64,000 nt of DNA from Agreia sp. VKM Ac-1783 (GCF_900177765.1 NZ_FXWI01000003.1:186001-250000); one strand, 5' to 3'. Counted from the stretch's first letter, positions 1 to 8,388 are shown. Numbers and translations are program-made. Notes: generated by a model from the sequence alone, not told the origin.

Positions 1-210
1 ACGAGGGAGTCGATCGCGCCCTTCGTACTCGAGACCATAGAGATCTTCGGGCCGTCGCGCACGATGTTCGGCAGCAACTTTCCTGTCGACAGCCTCTACT
101 CCAGTTTCGGGGACTTGTTCGGCGCCTTCGACGAGCTCACGGCGGACCTATCGGAGGAGGAGCGGCGGGAGCTGTTCGTCGGGACTGCGACGCGGGCGTA
201 TCGGCTGTGA
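1..210 (+). CDS. Amidohydrolase family protein, C-terminal fragment
   Basis: An open frame enters from the left edge and ends at a TGA at 208-210, giving the last 69 residues of a larger protein. The fragment contains MFGSNFPVD, which matches the 'fGSDfP' strand of TIM-barrel amidohydrolase_2 enzymes where a metal- or substrate-binding Asp sits, followed by an acidic helix and the usual tail (ELFVGTATRAYRL, compare 'i..gNA.rlY'). These enzymes hydrolyse or decarboxylate small carboxylated substrates. The substrate cannot be inferred because the N-terminal HxH motif and the neighbours lie outside the window. Confidence 0.75.
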   Translation, partial: TRESIAPFVLETIEIFGPSRTMFGSNFPVDSLYSSFGDLFGAFDELTADLSEEERRELFVGTATRAYRL

Positions 211-393
211 TTCGTGTTCGGCGGCGCTTTCGTCGGGCGAGCGGCGCTGCAATTCAGGAGAAATCGGCTGCAGACGACGTTTTCGCACGCGGCCGCCCTG
301 TTCTGCCTGAATAGCAGCGCCGATGCCGGCCTTGTGGACGCCAACGTTGTCAACGGCGGCGGCCGCGCGGGGCCGTCGGCCTAGTCTGAGCCC

Positions 394-1878
394 GTGACCT
401 CCTCTGCCCGCACCCGCTGGATCTTCGCCGGACAGCTCGGCCCGCTCTTCGACGACGGCGGCCCCATGATGATCGTGGAGGCCCGCTCCGTATTCGGGCG
501 GCGGCCGATGCACCGGGCCAAGGCGCATCTGCTGCTCTCGGCGATGCGGCACCGCGCCGCCGAACTCGGCGATCGCGTCGAGTACCACCGGGTCGAGCGC
601 TACTCCGACGTGTTCGACAGCAGAAGCAGCGGCGACGACCTCGAGGTGATCGATCCCACCTCGTGGGCTGCGCGGCGCTTCGTGCGCGAGCGAGGCATCC
701 ATGTTCTGCCGAGCCGCGGCTTCGTGACGAGCGAGACCGACTTCGCCGCCTGGGCCGACTCGCGCCAGGGCAAACGCCTCTTGCTCGAGGACTTCTACCG
801 CGGCGTGCGCGAGCGAACGGGCGTGCTGATGCGCGGTGATCAGCCCGAGGGTGGCAAGTTCAACTTCGATCACGACAACCGAAACCCGCCGCCGAAGAAC
901 GCCGCCGGTCTCGGGCTTCCCGATCCGTGGTGGCCCGTCGAAGACGAGATCGACGACGAGGTGCGTGCCGACCTCGACCGATGGCAGAGCGAGGGCGCCG
1001 TGCAGCTCGTCGGCGACGACGGCCCGCGTCGCTTCGCCGCAACCGCCGCCGAGGCGGAGCAGGCGCTCGCCGACTTCGTCGAGGTGCGCCTGAACGACTT
1101 CGGTCCCTTCGAAGACGCCATGCTCTCAGGCGATTGGACGATGTCGCACTCCCTGCTCAGCGCCCCGATGAACCTCGGCCTGCTCGACCCGCTGCACGCC
1201 ATAGAGACCGTCGAGGCCGAGCACGCCGCCGGCCGCGCTCCGCTCTCGAGCGTCGAGGGCTTCGTGCGACAGATCATGGGATGGCGCGACTACGTCTGGC
1301 ACCTCTACTGGTATCTCGGCGAGGGCTACCGCACCAGTAACAACGCTCTGGATGCGCGCAGGCCGCTTCCCGAGCAATTCCGGCTTCTCGACGCGGCGGC
1401 CATCCGGTCGAACTGTCTGCGGGAGACGATCGACGGGATGCGCAGGCACGGCTGGGCCCATCACATCCAGCGCCTGATGGTGCTCGGAAACTGGGCGTTG
1501 CAGCACGGCTACGACCCGGTGGAGCTGAACGACTGGTTCGTCGATATGTTCGTCGACGGCACGCCGTGGGTGATGCCCGCGAACGTGATCGGCATGTCGC
1601 AGCACGCCGACGGAGGCATCGTGGCGACGAAGCCCTACGTCTCGGGTGGGGCGTACATCGACCGGATGTCGGACTATTGCGGCGGGTGCGAGTTCAATCC
1701 CAAGGTGCGCCTCGGCGAGAACGCGTGCCCGTTCACCGCCGGGTACTGGGCGTTTCTCGACCGGGTCGAGCCGCGCATCCGGCACAACCACCGCATGGCG
1801 CAGCCGCTCAGCGGGCTGCGACGACTGGCCGATCGCGAGGCCGTCGTCGATCAGGAGCTGCACCGCGAGTCGTGGTGA
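394..1878 (+). CDS. phrB: Fe-S bacterial cryptochrome/photolyase, PhrB ((6-4) photolyase) family
   Basis: 494 residues, the usual length for FeS-BCP proteins, starting at GTG. The N-terminus (RWIFAGQLGPLFDD) is the Rossmann-like antenna domain of the 'deoxyribodipyrimidine photolyase-related' family. The C-terminal half is the FAD-binding helical domain (GWAHHIQRLMVLGNWAL...PWVMPANVIGMSQHADGG). Four cysteines at residues 341, 429, 432 and 445 have exactly the 88/3/13 spacing of the [4Fe-4S] ligands in Agrobacterium PhrB. Family members repair UV (6-4) photoproducts in a light-driven FAD reaction. The last ~205 bp, coding for three of the four cluster cysteines, are duplicated at 4129-4333, so the 3' end has been a recombination site. 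Confidence 0.9.
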   Translation: MTSSARTRWIFAGQLGPLFDDGGPMMIVEARSVFGRRPMHRAKAHLLLSAMRHRAAELGDRVEYHRVERYSDVFDSRSSGDDLEVIDPTSWAARRFVRERGIHVLPSRGFVTSETDFAAWADSRQGKRLLLEDFYRGVRERTGVLMRGDQPEGGKFNFDHDNRNPPPKNAAGLGLPDPWWPVEDEIDDEVRADLDRWQSEGAVQLVGDDGPRRFAATAAEAEQALADFVEVRLNDFGPFEDAMLSGDWTMSHSLLSAPMNLGLLDPLHAIETVEAEHAAGRAPLSSVEGFVRQIMGWRDYVWHLYWYLGEGYRTSNNALDARRPLPEQFRLLDAAAIRSNCLRETIDGMRRHGWAHHIQRLMVLGNWALQHGYDPVELNDWFVDMFVDGTPWVMPANVIGMSQHADGGIVATKPYVSGGAYIDRMSDYCGGCEFNPKVRLGENACPFTAGYWAFLDRVEPRIRHNHRMAQPLSGLRRLADREAVVDQELHRESW

Positions 1879-1914
1879 CGGTGCATATGCCGCCGGTTCT
1901 TCGATACGGTCGAA
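1674..1914 (+). repeat. Direct repeat copy A (3' end of phrB plus 36 bp downstream)
   Basis: About 241 bp matching 4129-4369 with about seven mismatches (for example G/A at 1692 and E-to-D in the penultimate codons). It covers the phrB codons from the second cluster cysteine to the stop plus the short spacer. The spacing between copies is 2455 bp. Copy A ends the intact phrB and is followed by unrelated DNA. Confidence 0.92.
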
Positions 1915-2175
1915 AAGTCCTACCGGCTCACACACATACACACACGCCGAAAACCTGCGTCAAGACTAAGGGCCAATCGCTCGGACCGAGCGGGCACGTG
2001 ACCCCACTGATACCGGTGGCTGCGGTCGATCTCAGGGCTGTGTCCCTGTCGATGAACGGCCACTGTCGGCGCGCTCCACGCCCGCAGTCACGTCCCGACC
2101 TGGCGGTGGCGCTCCAGTACCTGAAGCTGGTCGCCGAGCCACACGCGTTCCCCAGAAGGGCACCCTCCCCGAGCG

Positions 2176-2859
2176 CTACACCTCGTGGTGGTTGTGGTCA
2201 GTGGTGAACCGAAGTGATGTGACGTGCTCTTGGGCGGCGCGGTGTAGTGCGGCGAAGAGGGCGTCTCCGAGTAGTGTGCCGACGATCACGGTCTCGGCTT
2301 GTGCGTCTCGGCCGGTTCGGGCTTGGAGTTCATCGATGTCGGCTTCGGCGGCGAACATGGCCGCTTTGGCGTACTGCGCGAACCAGCCGTGGGTGTCTTC
2401 TTGTCCGATGCTCCAGAAGGTGTCGATTGCGCGCGCGGCGGCGAGGCGTCCTGGGTTCTCTGGGAACATATGCCACCCGCGAGTGATGTCGTCAACGATT
2501 GCGAGTGCTGCGGGGTTCAGTGTTGACGGGTCGGGTGTTTCGGAGATTGCTTGCTGGGCGACTTCGAACGTCTCGGCTAACGGCATGTCGGAGTCGATTG
2601 CGTGCAAGACGCGTTTCGCGGCTGCGATGCTGAGGCCGCCAACTTCCAGAAGCGCGCGGATCATTGTGAGCCGACGTAGGTGTTCGTCGGTGTAGGTGGC
2701 CTGGTTGGGGAGGCGGTACTCGCCCGCCGGGAGGAGCCCTTCGCGGAGGTAGAACTTGATGGTGGCTACGGGGATCCCGGATCGGCGGCCTAGCTCTGCC
2801 ATTTTCATGCAAGTCAGCCTAGGCGAGGCGGTGGCATCTGCGTCGGGCGTCTCATGCAT
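2176..2859 (-). CDS. MerR-family transcriptional regulator
   Basis: About 227 residues if started at the ATG at 2859, whose first bases overlap the TGA of the upstream epimerase-like gene (ATGCATGA), a coupling arrangement that supports this start. A shorter start at 2808 (MKMAELGRRSG) also fits. The N-terminal winged helix is clear: MAELGRRSGIPVATIKFYLREGLLP is the MerR HTH signature, followed by the helix LRRLTMIRALLEVGGLSIAAAKRVL. The ~130-residue C-terminal part has no metal-binding cysteines and is presumably an effector domain of unknown ligand. It lies in the insert between the two phrB 3' repeats and is co-transcribed with the epimerase-like gene, which suggests it controls that gene. 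Confidence 0.88.
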   Translation of the reverse strand: MHETPDADATASPRLTCMKMAELGRRSGIPVATIKFYLREGLLPAGEYRLPNQATYTDEHLRRLTMIRALLEVGGLSIAAAKRVLHAIDSDMPLAETFEVAQQAISETPDPSTLNPAALAIVDDITRGWHMFPENPGRLAAARAIDTFWSIGQEDTHGWFAQYAKAAMFAAEADIDELQARTGRDAQAETVIVGTLLGDALFAALHRAAQEHVTSLRFTTDHNHHEV

Positions 2860-3781
2860 TCTGTCGGTACCAGTCGACGGTGGTCGCGAGTGCGTCATCC
2901 CACGGGGTCGGCTGCACGCCTAGCAACGATTCGGTGTCGCTCGAGTCGAGGATGAACGGCTTGTTCACCTGATAGGCCGAATCGTTTGCGGCTCTGATCG
3001 ACGGGGAGAACACTCCAAGGGTGCGGAGGAGCGCGCTGGAGTAGGGCTCCAGCGACGCATGCCGCCCGGTTAGTCGGTTGACTTGATTGGCGATATGGGT
3101 GCGGGTAAGGGGAGCGTTCGTTGGCACGTGCCACGCTCGACCCCAGTTGCCGGCGTGGTCGCTGGCGGCGATGAGGGTGGAGACGATGTCCTCGAGATAC
3201 GTCCAGCTGTGGGCGACGTCGGGATCGCCGAACACCTTCACGGACTTGCCGCGGAGGACGGGGGCGAAGAATCCGCTGCCGAGTTGGGCGTGCTTGCCGG
3301 CGCCCGGCCCGAAGTAGTCGCTCGCGCGAACCTCGGCAGCACGGATTTCTCCTCGCGCAGTCGCTTCTCGCGCGAGCTCCCAGCCTGCCTTACGGACGAG
3401 CCCTTTCGTCTCGTTCGTGAGAAGCGGGCTCGTCTCTGTCATAGGCATTGTGGTGTTCTCGCCGTAGGCGTAGAGGTTGCCGACCATCACCAGCTTCGCT
3501 TGACTTGTCCTGGCGGCCTCGATCGCAGCGGTGAACATAGGTGGCCACAGCGATTCCCACCGGTGGTACTGAGTCGGGCTGGTTGCAAGAAAGATCGTGT
3601 CGACACCGGCGGAGGCCGAGGAGACGGCAACGGCGTCGGCCGCATCGATCTGAAGAGCCTTCGCTCCGCGCGCGGTTGAACCGGAGCGGCTGGCAACGGC
3701 AACGTTGTGTCCAAGCTCTGCTAGGCGGGTTGCGAGGAGGGTACCGACGGTGCCAGCACCGAGGACGAGATAGTTCTTCAC
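2852..3781 (-). CDS. NAD(P)-dependent epimerase/reductase-like protein (atypical SDR)
   Basis: 309 residues from the GTG at 3781, chosen because the dinucleotide-binding motif starts right there (KNYLVLGAGTVGTLLATRLAELG, a GxGxxG glycine-rich loop). Later strands fit extended SDRs (MVGNLYAYGENTT, RASDYFGPG, HSWTYLEDIVSTLIAA). The usual catalytic YxxxK is not obvious at the expected place after the YAYG segment, where TKGLVRKAG stands instead, so it may be an atypical SDR that binds NAD(P) without standard chemistry, or a reductase of another class. It is first in a two-gene operon with the MerR regulator inside the phrB insert. The substrate is unknown. Confidence 0.8.
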   Translation of the reverse strand: MKNYLVLGAGTVGTLLATRLAELGHNVAVASRSGSTARGAKALQIDAADAVAVSSASAGVDTIFLATSPTQYHRWESLWPPMFTAAIEAARTSQAKLVMVGNLYAYGENTTMPMTETSPLLTNETKGLVRKAGWELAREATARGEIRAAEVRASDYFGPGAGKHAQLGSGFFAPVLRGKSVKVFGDPDVAHSWTYLEDIVSTLIAASDHAGNWGRAWHVPTNAPLTRTHIANQVNRLTGRHASLEPYSSALLRTLGVFSPSIRAANDSAYQVNKPFILDSSDTESLLGVQPTPWDDALATTVDWYRQNA

Positions 3782-4128
3782 TGTTCTGAGTCGATTCTGT
3801 AGGAGATGGTTGCGGATGGTTGTGTGCGGAGGGCGCGTTCGCGCATCGCGAGGACTAGTACCTTCCAGCCGGACCGGGTCATGCCGCCACACTTTGCGAC
3901 CGGACAAACGTGACCGGGAACGGCTTTTCGATAGTCGAGATGCGCGCTGATCCTTCGTTCAACATCCCAGCGATGGACGAACCAGAAGCTCGTCAGAATA
4001 GATACTAATGCTATCGGACAGTAAAAGTATCCATAAATAAACACCGGTTTGTAGGGAGCCCACCTCCACACGGATTCAGTTGGCTTCATATCGCGGGGAC
4101 GCCTTCGTGGCGGGCGCTTGCCCACGCC
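3782..4128. other. 347-bp non-coding stretch of the phrB insert, locally AT-rich
   Basis: No convincing gene is seen. A 115-codon reverse frame runs through it but has no recognisable motif, no good start and an arginine-rich shadow-like composition. Bases around 3990-4050 are much richer in A/T than the surroundings and hold a hexamer inverted repeat (4001-4031). This is the likely promoter region of the epimerase-merR pair. It stops abruptly at 4129, where repeat copy B begins. Confidence 0.6.
4001..4031 (-). promoter_or_regulatory. Candidate operator: hexamer inverted repeat GATACT-N19-AGTATC
   Basis: Perfect 6-bp arms at 4001-4006 and 4026-4031 enclose 19 bp. They sit about 220 bp upstream of the epimerase start in the only AT-rich patch of the insert. 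MerR proteins bind dyads in promoters with long spacers, so autoregulation is plausible. The link to this MerR protein is inference. Confidence 0.35.
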
Positions 4129-4369
4129 CTATTGCGGCGGGTGCGAATTCAATCCCAAGGTGCGCCTCGGCGAGAACGCGTGCCCGTTCACCGCCGGGTA
4201 CTGGGCATTTCTCGACCGGGTCGAGCCGCGCATCCGGCACAACCACCGCATGGCGCAGCCGCTCAGCGGGCTGCGACGGCTGGCCGATCGCGAGGCCGTC
4301 GTCGATCAGGAGCTGCACCGCGACTCGTGGTGACGGTGCAGGTGCGGCCGGTTCTTCGATACGGTCGAA
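4129..4369 (+). repeat. Direct repeat copy B (phrB 3' end)
   Basis: Partner of 1674-1914, about 97% identical over ~241 bp. The match starts abruptly at CTATTGC and ends at TACGGTCGAA, just before the ATG of the next gene. The pair brackets ~2.2 kb of inserted DNA. Confidence 0.92.
4130..4333 (+). pseudogene. Detached 3' fragment of phrB
   Basis: In frame with the last 68 codons of phrB (YCGGCEFNPKVRLGENAC through the stop), with near-identical sequence. No upstream photolyase domains and no FAD-binding region are present, so this is a remnant and not a gene. It still carries three of the four Fe-S cysteine codons. Because native-looking downstream genes (the lipoprotein at 4372) follow this copy, it probably marks the original 3' end of phrB before the insert arrived. 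Confidence 0.85.
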
Positions 4370-4371
4370 TC

Positions 4372-5406
4372 ATGACGTGGCGACGCAGGGCAAGAGTGTT
4401 CGCCGCTGTTCTTCTCGGATCGACGGTGCTCGCGTCGGGCCTCGCCGGATGCTCTGTTCTGCTGCCCAAGGCACCCGAGTCCGTGTCGGCCGCAGCTGCC
4501 ACCGCCGAGGAGTCGCTCTCGGGAGCGCCGGGCGTCGCGTCGGTTTCGACCGAGGTGACTCTGCGCGACTACCGTGGCGAGGGGTCGATCTCCGAACCCG
4601 ACGCCTGGGTGGTGATCCTCACGGTGAAGACCGCCGCCGGTGGGCCCGACCTCGAGCGCGCGGCCGACGCGGTCGTCGACGCGCTCGTGCAGGCTCGGCC
4701 GGATGCGCAGATCACCGCGGAGATCGTCGCGCCGCAGCTCGCGGGTGACGTGGATACGGAGATTCTCTTCGACGAGGACCTGCACGCCGGGGTCGCGGCC
4801 GAACGGGTGACGGCCGCGCGAGAGTTGTCGGCCGTCGACGGTGTGAGCCGGGTGACCGTCGGGCGAGATGACAAGCCTCCGAGGGTGGAGGCGGTCGGGC
4901 TCGACGAGTGGCCCGAGGTGGCGACGGCGATCCGCGCGGTCCCCGGGTTCGGCGTCGGCGCATTGCAGAATCCGTCCCTCATCGCCCCGATCGACTCGGG
5001 TGAGTCGTGGTCGGGCGATGGCTCAGACGGGGTGCACCTCGAGCTCGGCGCCCTGGCGCCCTCGTCTTCGATGATCGAGGAAATCACCCGGCTCGCCGCA
5101 GAGCGCACGGTGCGCTCGATCTCGTTCTCCTCGGGAGAGGCTCTCCTGCCGACGGGCGATGCCGCCGCGGAGCGATCGTCGGTGACCGTGGATGTCGAGG
5201 CGAGCGCCGACGCCGAGAAGCTCGCGGATCGTCTCGCCGGACTCGTCGATCAGCGGTACTGGACGCAGGGATCGGGCCGACCGTCGTTCCAGGTCGTGTC
5301 GCCCGTGGGGGACAGCGCAGACAGTTCGGCCATCGTCGGTTACGTCGGATTGCCTCGCGGATCGGCGGAGCCCGATGACCTGCCGGCCGCGACAGGCGTT
5401 CGGTAG
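4372..5406 (+). CDS. Secreted lipoprotein of unknown function
   Basis: 344 residues starting at the ATG at 4372, two bases after the phrB repeat. A signal peptide with an Arg-rich n-region (MTWRRRARVFAAVLLG) ends in a lipobox LAGC at residues 25-28, so the protein should be lipid-anchored outside the membrane. The mature part is acidic and alternates short strands and helices (for example VRSISFSSGEALLPTG, SSVTVDVEASADAEKLADRLAGLV) but matches no family I recognise. The two related halves suggest repeated small alpha/beta modules. The stop lies 10 bp before the DUF805 gene, so the two may be one transcript. Confidence 0.75.
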   Translation: MTWRRRARVFAAVLLGSTVLASGLAGCSVLLPKAPESVSAAAATAEESLSGAPGVASVSTEVTLRDYRGEGSISEPDAWVVILTVKTAAGGPDLERAADAVVDALVQARPDAQITAEIVAPQLAGDVDTEILFDEDLHAGVAAERVTAARELSAVDGVSRVTVGRDDKPPRVEAVGLDEWPEVATAIRAVPGFGVGALQNPSLIAPIDSGESWSGDGSDGVHLELGALAPSSSMIEEITRLAAERTVRSISFSSGEALLPTGDAAAERSSVTVDVEASADAEKLADRLAGLVDQRYWTQGSGRPSFQVVSPVGDSADSSAIVGYVGLPRGSAEPDDLPAATGVR

Positions 5407-5416
5407 GGTGCCAGAC

Positions 5417-5857
5417 ATGAGCTTCACGACAACCTCGCCCCGTATGTCTTTCGGAACCGCTATCGGCACCGGCTTTCGCAAGTACGCCGACTTCAACGGT
5501 CGTGCAGGGGTCGCAGAGTTCTGGTGGTTCATCCTCTTCGTCGTGCTGGTGAACTCCGCCACCCAGATCTTCGACATGATGCTGCCCGGCTCGACGGGCG
5601 CGTTCGATGCGGTGCCGCGGGTTCCCTACGGCACGGCCGATGGGCCGTTCTCCGCTCTGTGGGCGCTGGGAACTGTCGTGCCCGTGCTGGCCGTGGCGGT
5701 GCGCCGGCTACGCGACGGCGGCAACGCGTGGACTCAGCTCTTCTGGCTGCTCCTGCCGATCGTCGGTCTGATTCTGATGGCTATTCGCATGTGCGACCCG
5801 TCGAAGCCGCCGGCCACCGTCGAGGATGCGCCGGTTCGGGATGCGCCGATCGTCTGA
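5417..5857 (+). CDS. DUF805 family membrane protein
   Basis: 146 residues from the ATG at 5417. The pattern FRKYADFNGRAGVAEFWWFILF is the DUF805 N-terminal signature ('f..y..f.GRaSR.efW.f.lf'). Three to four hydrophobic helices follow, with the conserved VRRLRDGGNAW loop (family: 'aRRLHDtg.sgw'). It is an integral membrane protein whose function is not known. It follows the lipoprotein gene by 10 bp. Confidence 0.85.
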   Translation: MSFTTTSPRMSFGTAIGTGFRKYADFNGRAGVAEFWWFILFVVLVNSATQIFDMMLPGSTGAFDAVPRVPYGTADGPFSALWALGTVVPVLAVAVRRLRDGGNAWTQLFWLLLPIVGLILMAIRMCDPSKPPATVEDAPVRDAPIV

Positions 5858-6030
5858 CTCGGCGCGCGTTTGCTGGGCCGCATCAGCGCCAGAAGCCGCG
5901 GTGAGGCTCGGCGCTGAGCTGCCCCTGATGGGGGACTGTTACAACTCGTCACGACTTGGATAGCCTCGACCGACGCTCCGGATCGGCATCGCATCGATGC
6001 GGATGAGTGGGGCGCATCAAGGGGACCTCT

Positions 6031-6651
6031 GTGACGCATTCGCGTATTCGATCGATCGTTTTCGGGCTGGCGCTGGTGGCGACCGTGTTCACGACGGTGT
6101 CGTGCGCATCCGGATCGCCTGCCGGAGGCGTGGCGGAGCCCGCGGGATTCGTCGCAGAGTCCAGCGCGACCCCTACTGCGACGGCGACTCCGAAGCCGGT
6201 CATCCTGGTCAAGAACGTCGATGTGTCGGAGCCCATCCCCTTCGGTGCCGTGTCCGTGGATGACGGCAATCTCGATGTGGGGCAGAGCGCGATCACGACG
6301 AACGGATCGAACGGCACGAAGACAACGACCTGGGCGGTGACGACCGTCGATGGTGTCGAGACCGGCCGTACGGTCGTATCGAGCGTGATGAGCGTCGCCC
6401 CGGTCGATCAGGTCACGTCGGTCGGCACCCGGGTGCCGCCGCCCCCGCCTGCTCCAGAACCTGCTCCCATCGCCGACGGCGGCGGATGCGATTCGAACTA
6501 CTCCGGTCCCTGCGTGCCGATCGCATCCGACGTGGACTGCGCCGGAGGTTCCGGCAACGGGCCCGCCTACGTTTCGGGGCCGGTGTACGTGGTCGGCGCC
6601 GACATCTACGACCTCGACCGAGATGGTGACGGAGTCGCCTGCGACAAGTAG
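6031..6651 (+). CDS. Secreted G5-domain protein with C-terminal excalibur calcium-binding motif
   Basis: 206 residues from the GTG at 6031, preferred over the GTG at 6007 because AAGGGGA lies 6-7 bases upstream of it. A signal peptide (IRSIVFGLALVATVFTTVSC) may be a lipobox. A threonine/proline-rich linker is followed by a G5 domain (VDVSEPIPFGAVSVDDGNLDVG through VTSVGTR), then a proline stretch (PPPPPAPEP) and the excalibur signature (YDLDRDGDGVACDK) with conserved cysteines. G5 domains occur in wall-associated and N-acetylglucosamine-binding proteins. The excalibur DxDxDGxxC loop binds calcium. It is probably cell-envelope associated, with unknown target. Confidence 0.85.
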   Translation: MTHSRIRSIVFGLALVATVFTTVSCASGSPAGGVAEPAGFVAESSATPTATATPKPVILVKNVDVSEPIPFGAVSVDDGNLDVGQSAITTNGSNGTKTTTWAVTTVDGVETGRTVVSSVMSVAPVDQVTSVGTRVPPPPPAPEPAPIADGGGCDSNYSGPCVPIASDVDCAGGSGNGPAYVSGPVYVVGADIYDLDRDGDGVACDK

Positions 6652-6709
6652 TGCCGTCCGGCTAGTGCATCAGCCGTCGCGTCTCAGCCAGCGCGGATCG
6701 GTCCACGGG

Positions 6710-7204
6710 TCAGCTCCAAAAGCCGCGGTGGGGTTCGGAGGCCTGCTCTTCGAGTGCCGGGCCGGCGACCACGACGGTGCGCTGACCGCGGGCCAGTACC
6801 TCTCTGCTCGGCAGATCGAGGGTCGGGTTCTCGGGGTCGTCGCCGGCGAGGGGGATGAGATCCTGCTCGGGAAGGGCGTAGACCATGCGCCCGATGCCCG
6901 CCCAGTAGATCGCGCCGGAGCACATGGCGCAGGGCTCGCAGCTCGTATAGAGGGTGAAGCCGCGCAACTCGGCGAGCGAATACCGCTTCGTCGCGAGGCG
7001 CACGAGGTTGGTCTCAGCGTGGCCCGTGACGTCGGAGTGCGTGACCACGGTGTTCTCGGCCTCGAGCACCTGCGCGCCGGCCTCGTCGGTGAGCACGGCC
7101 CCGAAAGGGTGGTTGCCATGCTGCTTCGCCTCGATCGACACGAAGATCGCGCGGCGCAGGTGTGAAAGATCTGACTCGGAGACGGTCGTCGAGAAGGTCG
7201 GCAT
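6710..7204 (-). CDS. Nucleoside/guanine deaminase family protein (CDA fold)
   Basis: 164 residues with the zinc motifs of the cytidine deaminase-like superfamily: GHAETNLV (the HAE triad with the proton-shuttling Glu) and TSCEPCAMCSGAIYWAGI (PCxxC). The length and the 'HPFGAVL' and 'EPCAMCSGAIYWA' wording are closest to guanine deaminase and tRNA adenosine deaminase-like nucleoside deaminases. A purine base or nucleoside substrate is likely but not proven. It is a single gene transcribed towards the preceding G5 gene. Confidence 0.85.
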   Translation of the reverse strand: MPTFSTTVSESDLSHLRRAIFVSIEAKQHGNHPFGAVLTDEAGAQVLEAENTVVTHSDVTGHAETNLVRLATKRYSLAELRGFTLYTSCEPCAMCSGAIYWAGIGRMVYALPEQDLIPLAGDDPENPTLDLPSREVLARGQRTVVVAGPALEEQASEPHRGFWS

Positions 7205-7243
7205 GAGATCAATTTAGGGGATGTGATCTCGATACGCCCGGCT

Positions 7244-7356
7244 CGTTGGTCGAGCCGGCTACTCGATCGGCGCGTGACCGCGTTGGTCGAGCCGGCTACT
7301 CGATCGGCGCGTGACCTGCGTTGGTCGAGTAGGCCGCTCGCGGCCGTATCGAGACC
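7244..7356. repeat. Intergenic tandem repeat, 'TTGGTCGAG' family
   Basis: Two identical 36-bp units (7244-7279 and 7281-7316, period 37) starting CGTTGGTCGAGCCGGCTACT, then a third divergent unit to 7356 that reads TTGGTCGAGTAGGCCGC and ends TATCGAGACC. Related elements occur at 33738-33928. They lie between genes, and such elements are common in Microbacteriaceae intergenic DNA. Confidence 0.8.
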
Positions 7357-7362
7357 TCGCCG

Positions 7363-8388
7363 CTACTCCGCGACGTCGATGAGCACCTTGCCGACGACGC
7401 CCGACTCCACCGCGTCGTGCGCGGCCGCGGTCTCCTCGAGCGAGAACCGTGTGATCGGCAGCCCGGCCTCCTCGCCGGCGCCCAAGACGCCCGCGGCCAG
7501 CGCCTCGGAGACCGAGCCCAGCGCATCCTGTTTCTCGTCGTCGCTCACCGTGTAGGTGAGCAGAAAACGCAGTCGCACGTTGCGACCCATGGCCGGTCCG
7601 ATCGGCAGCGACACACGATCGTCTGCGTCGGAGGCGTAACTCACGATGGTGCCGCCGCGCGAGATGATCTTCTCGTCGAGCTCGGCATTAGCTTGCAGAT
7701 TGACCTCGACGATCGTGTCGATGCCCTTCGGCGCGAGCTTCTTGACGGCCGCAGCGACATCGTCGTTCTTGTAGTTGATGATGTGCTCGGCGCCCGCGCG
7801 GCGAGCGAGTTCCGCCTTCTCGTCGGACGAGACCGTGGTGATGACCGTGGCGCCGGCCCAGATTGCAAGCTGGATGGCCGCATGGCCCACGGCGCCCGCT
7901 CCTCCCGATACGAGGATGACGCGACCCTCGAGCGAGCCCGGTGACAGCCGACGCGGCAGGTTCTCGTTGGCGGCGAGGGCCAGCGCCGCGGTCAGAGCCG
8001 GGATGCCGAGGCTCGCGCCGTCGTCGAACGTCGCGTTCTCGGGAAGCGCGACGACGTGAGACGCGGGCAGAGTGACGAACTCCTGGGCGGTGCCGATGTT
8101 CGTGCCGAAGGCCACGTCCCACAGCCAGACCCGATCGCCGACCGAGAACTCCGTCACGCCATCGCCGATCGCATCGACGACCCCCGCGCCATCCTGGTTC
8201 GGGACCTTCGGCACGTCGAAGTCGCCGCTGCCGGCGCCGGCGCCCGCTCGGGACTTCCAGTCGGTGGGGTTCACTCCCGAGACGACGACCTGCACCCGCA
8301 CCTCGCCCTTCTGGGGTTCTGCTTTCTCGCGCTCGGTGAGTGTGAGAACGCTCGAATCTCCGGTGTGGGCGTACGTGATTGCGCGCAT
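7363..8388 (-). CDS. NADPH:quinone reductase / zinc-free MDR oxidoreductase
   Basis: 341 residues from the ATG at 8388 (MRAITYAHTGDSSVLTL), chosen because the conserved first strand begins here. The GroES-like N-terminal domain (VSGVNPTDWKSRAG, PNQDGAGVVDAIGDGVTEFSVGDRVW) is followed by the Rossmann domain with VILVSGGAGAVGHAAIQLA, the AGxGxVG nucleotide-binding loop of QOR-type enzymes. No structural zinc cysteines are present. It probably reduces quinones or enals with NADPH. It stands alone, with intergenic repeats downstream. Confidence 0.88.
   Translation of the reverse strand: MRAITYAHTGDSSVLTLTEREKAEPQKGEVRVQVVVSGVNPTDWKSRAGAGAGSGDFDVPKVPNQDGAGVVDAIGDGVTEFSVGDRVWLWDVAFGTNIGTAQEFVTLPASHVVALPENATFDDGASLGIPALTAALALAANENLPRRLSPGSLEGRVILVSGGAGAVGHAAIQLAIWAGATVITTVSSDEKAELARRAGAEHIINYKNDDVAAAVKKLAPKGIDTIVEVNLQANAELDEKIISRGGTIVSYASDADDRVSLPIGPAMGRNVRLRFLLTYTVSDDEKQDALGSVSEALAAGVLGAGEEAGLPITRFSLEETAAAHDAVESGVVGKVLIDVAE

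Noticed and set aside
1915-2175. CA-rich stretch and short frames after phrB as a possible gene or transposase remnant
   Set aside because: It has CACACACA-type simple sequence near 1930-1945 and a small palindrome at 1978-1992, but no frame shows a recognisable domain or start signal.
3778-4125. 115-codon reverse frame upstream of the epimerase-like gene
   Set aside because: No ribosome site, motif or family resemblance, and it spans the AT-rich promoter-like patch. Treated as non-coding.
1674-4369. Insertion sequence or transposon as the source of the phrB insert
   Set aside because: No transposase or integrase, no short terminal inverted repeats and no short target duplication; the flanking repeat is a 241-bp gene segment.
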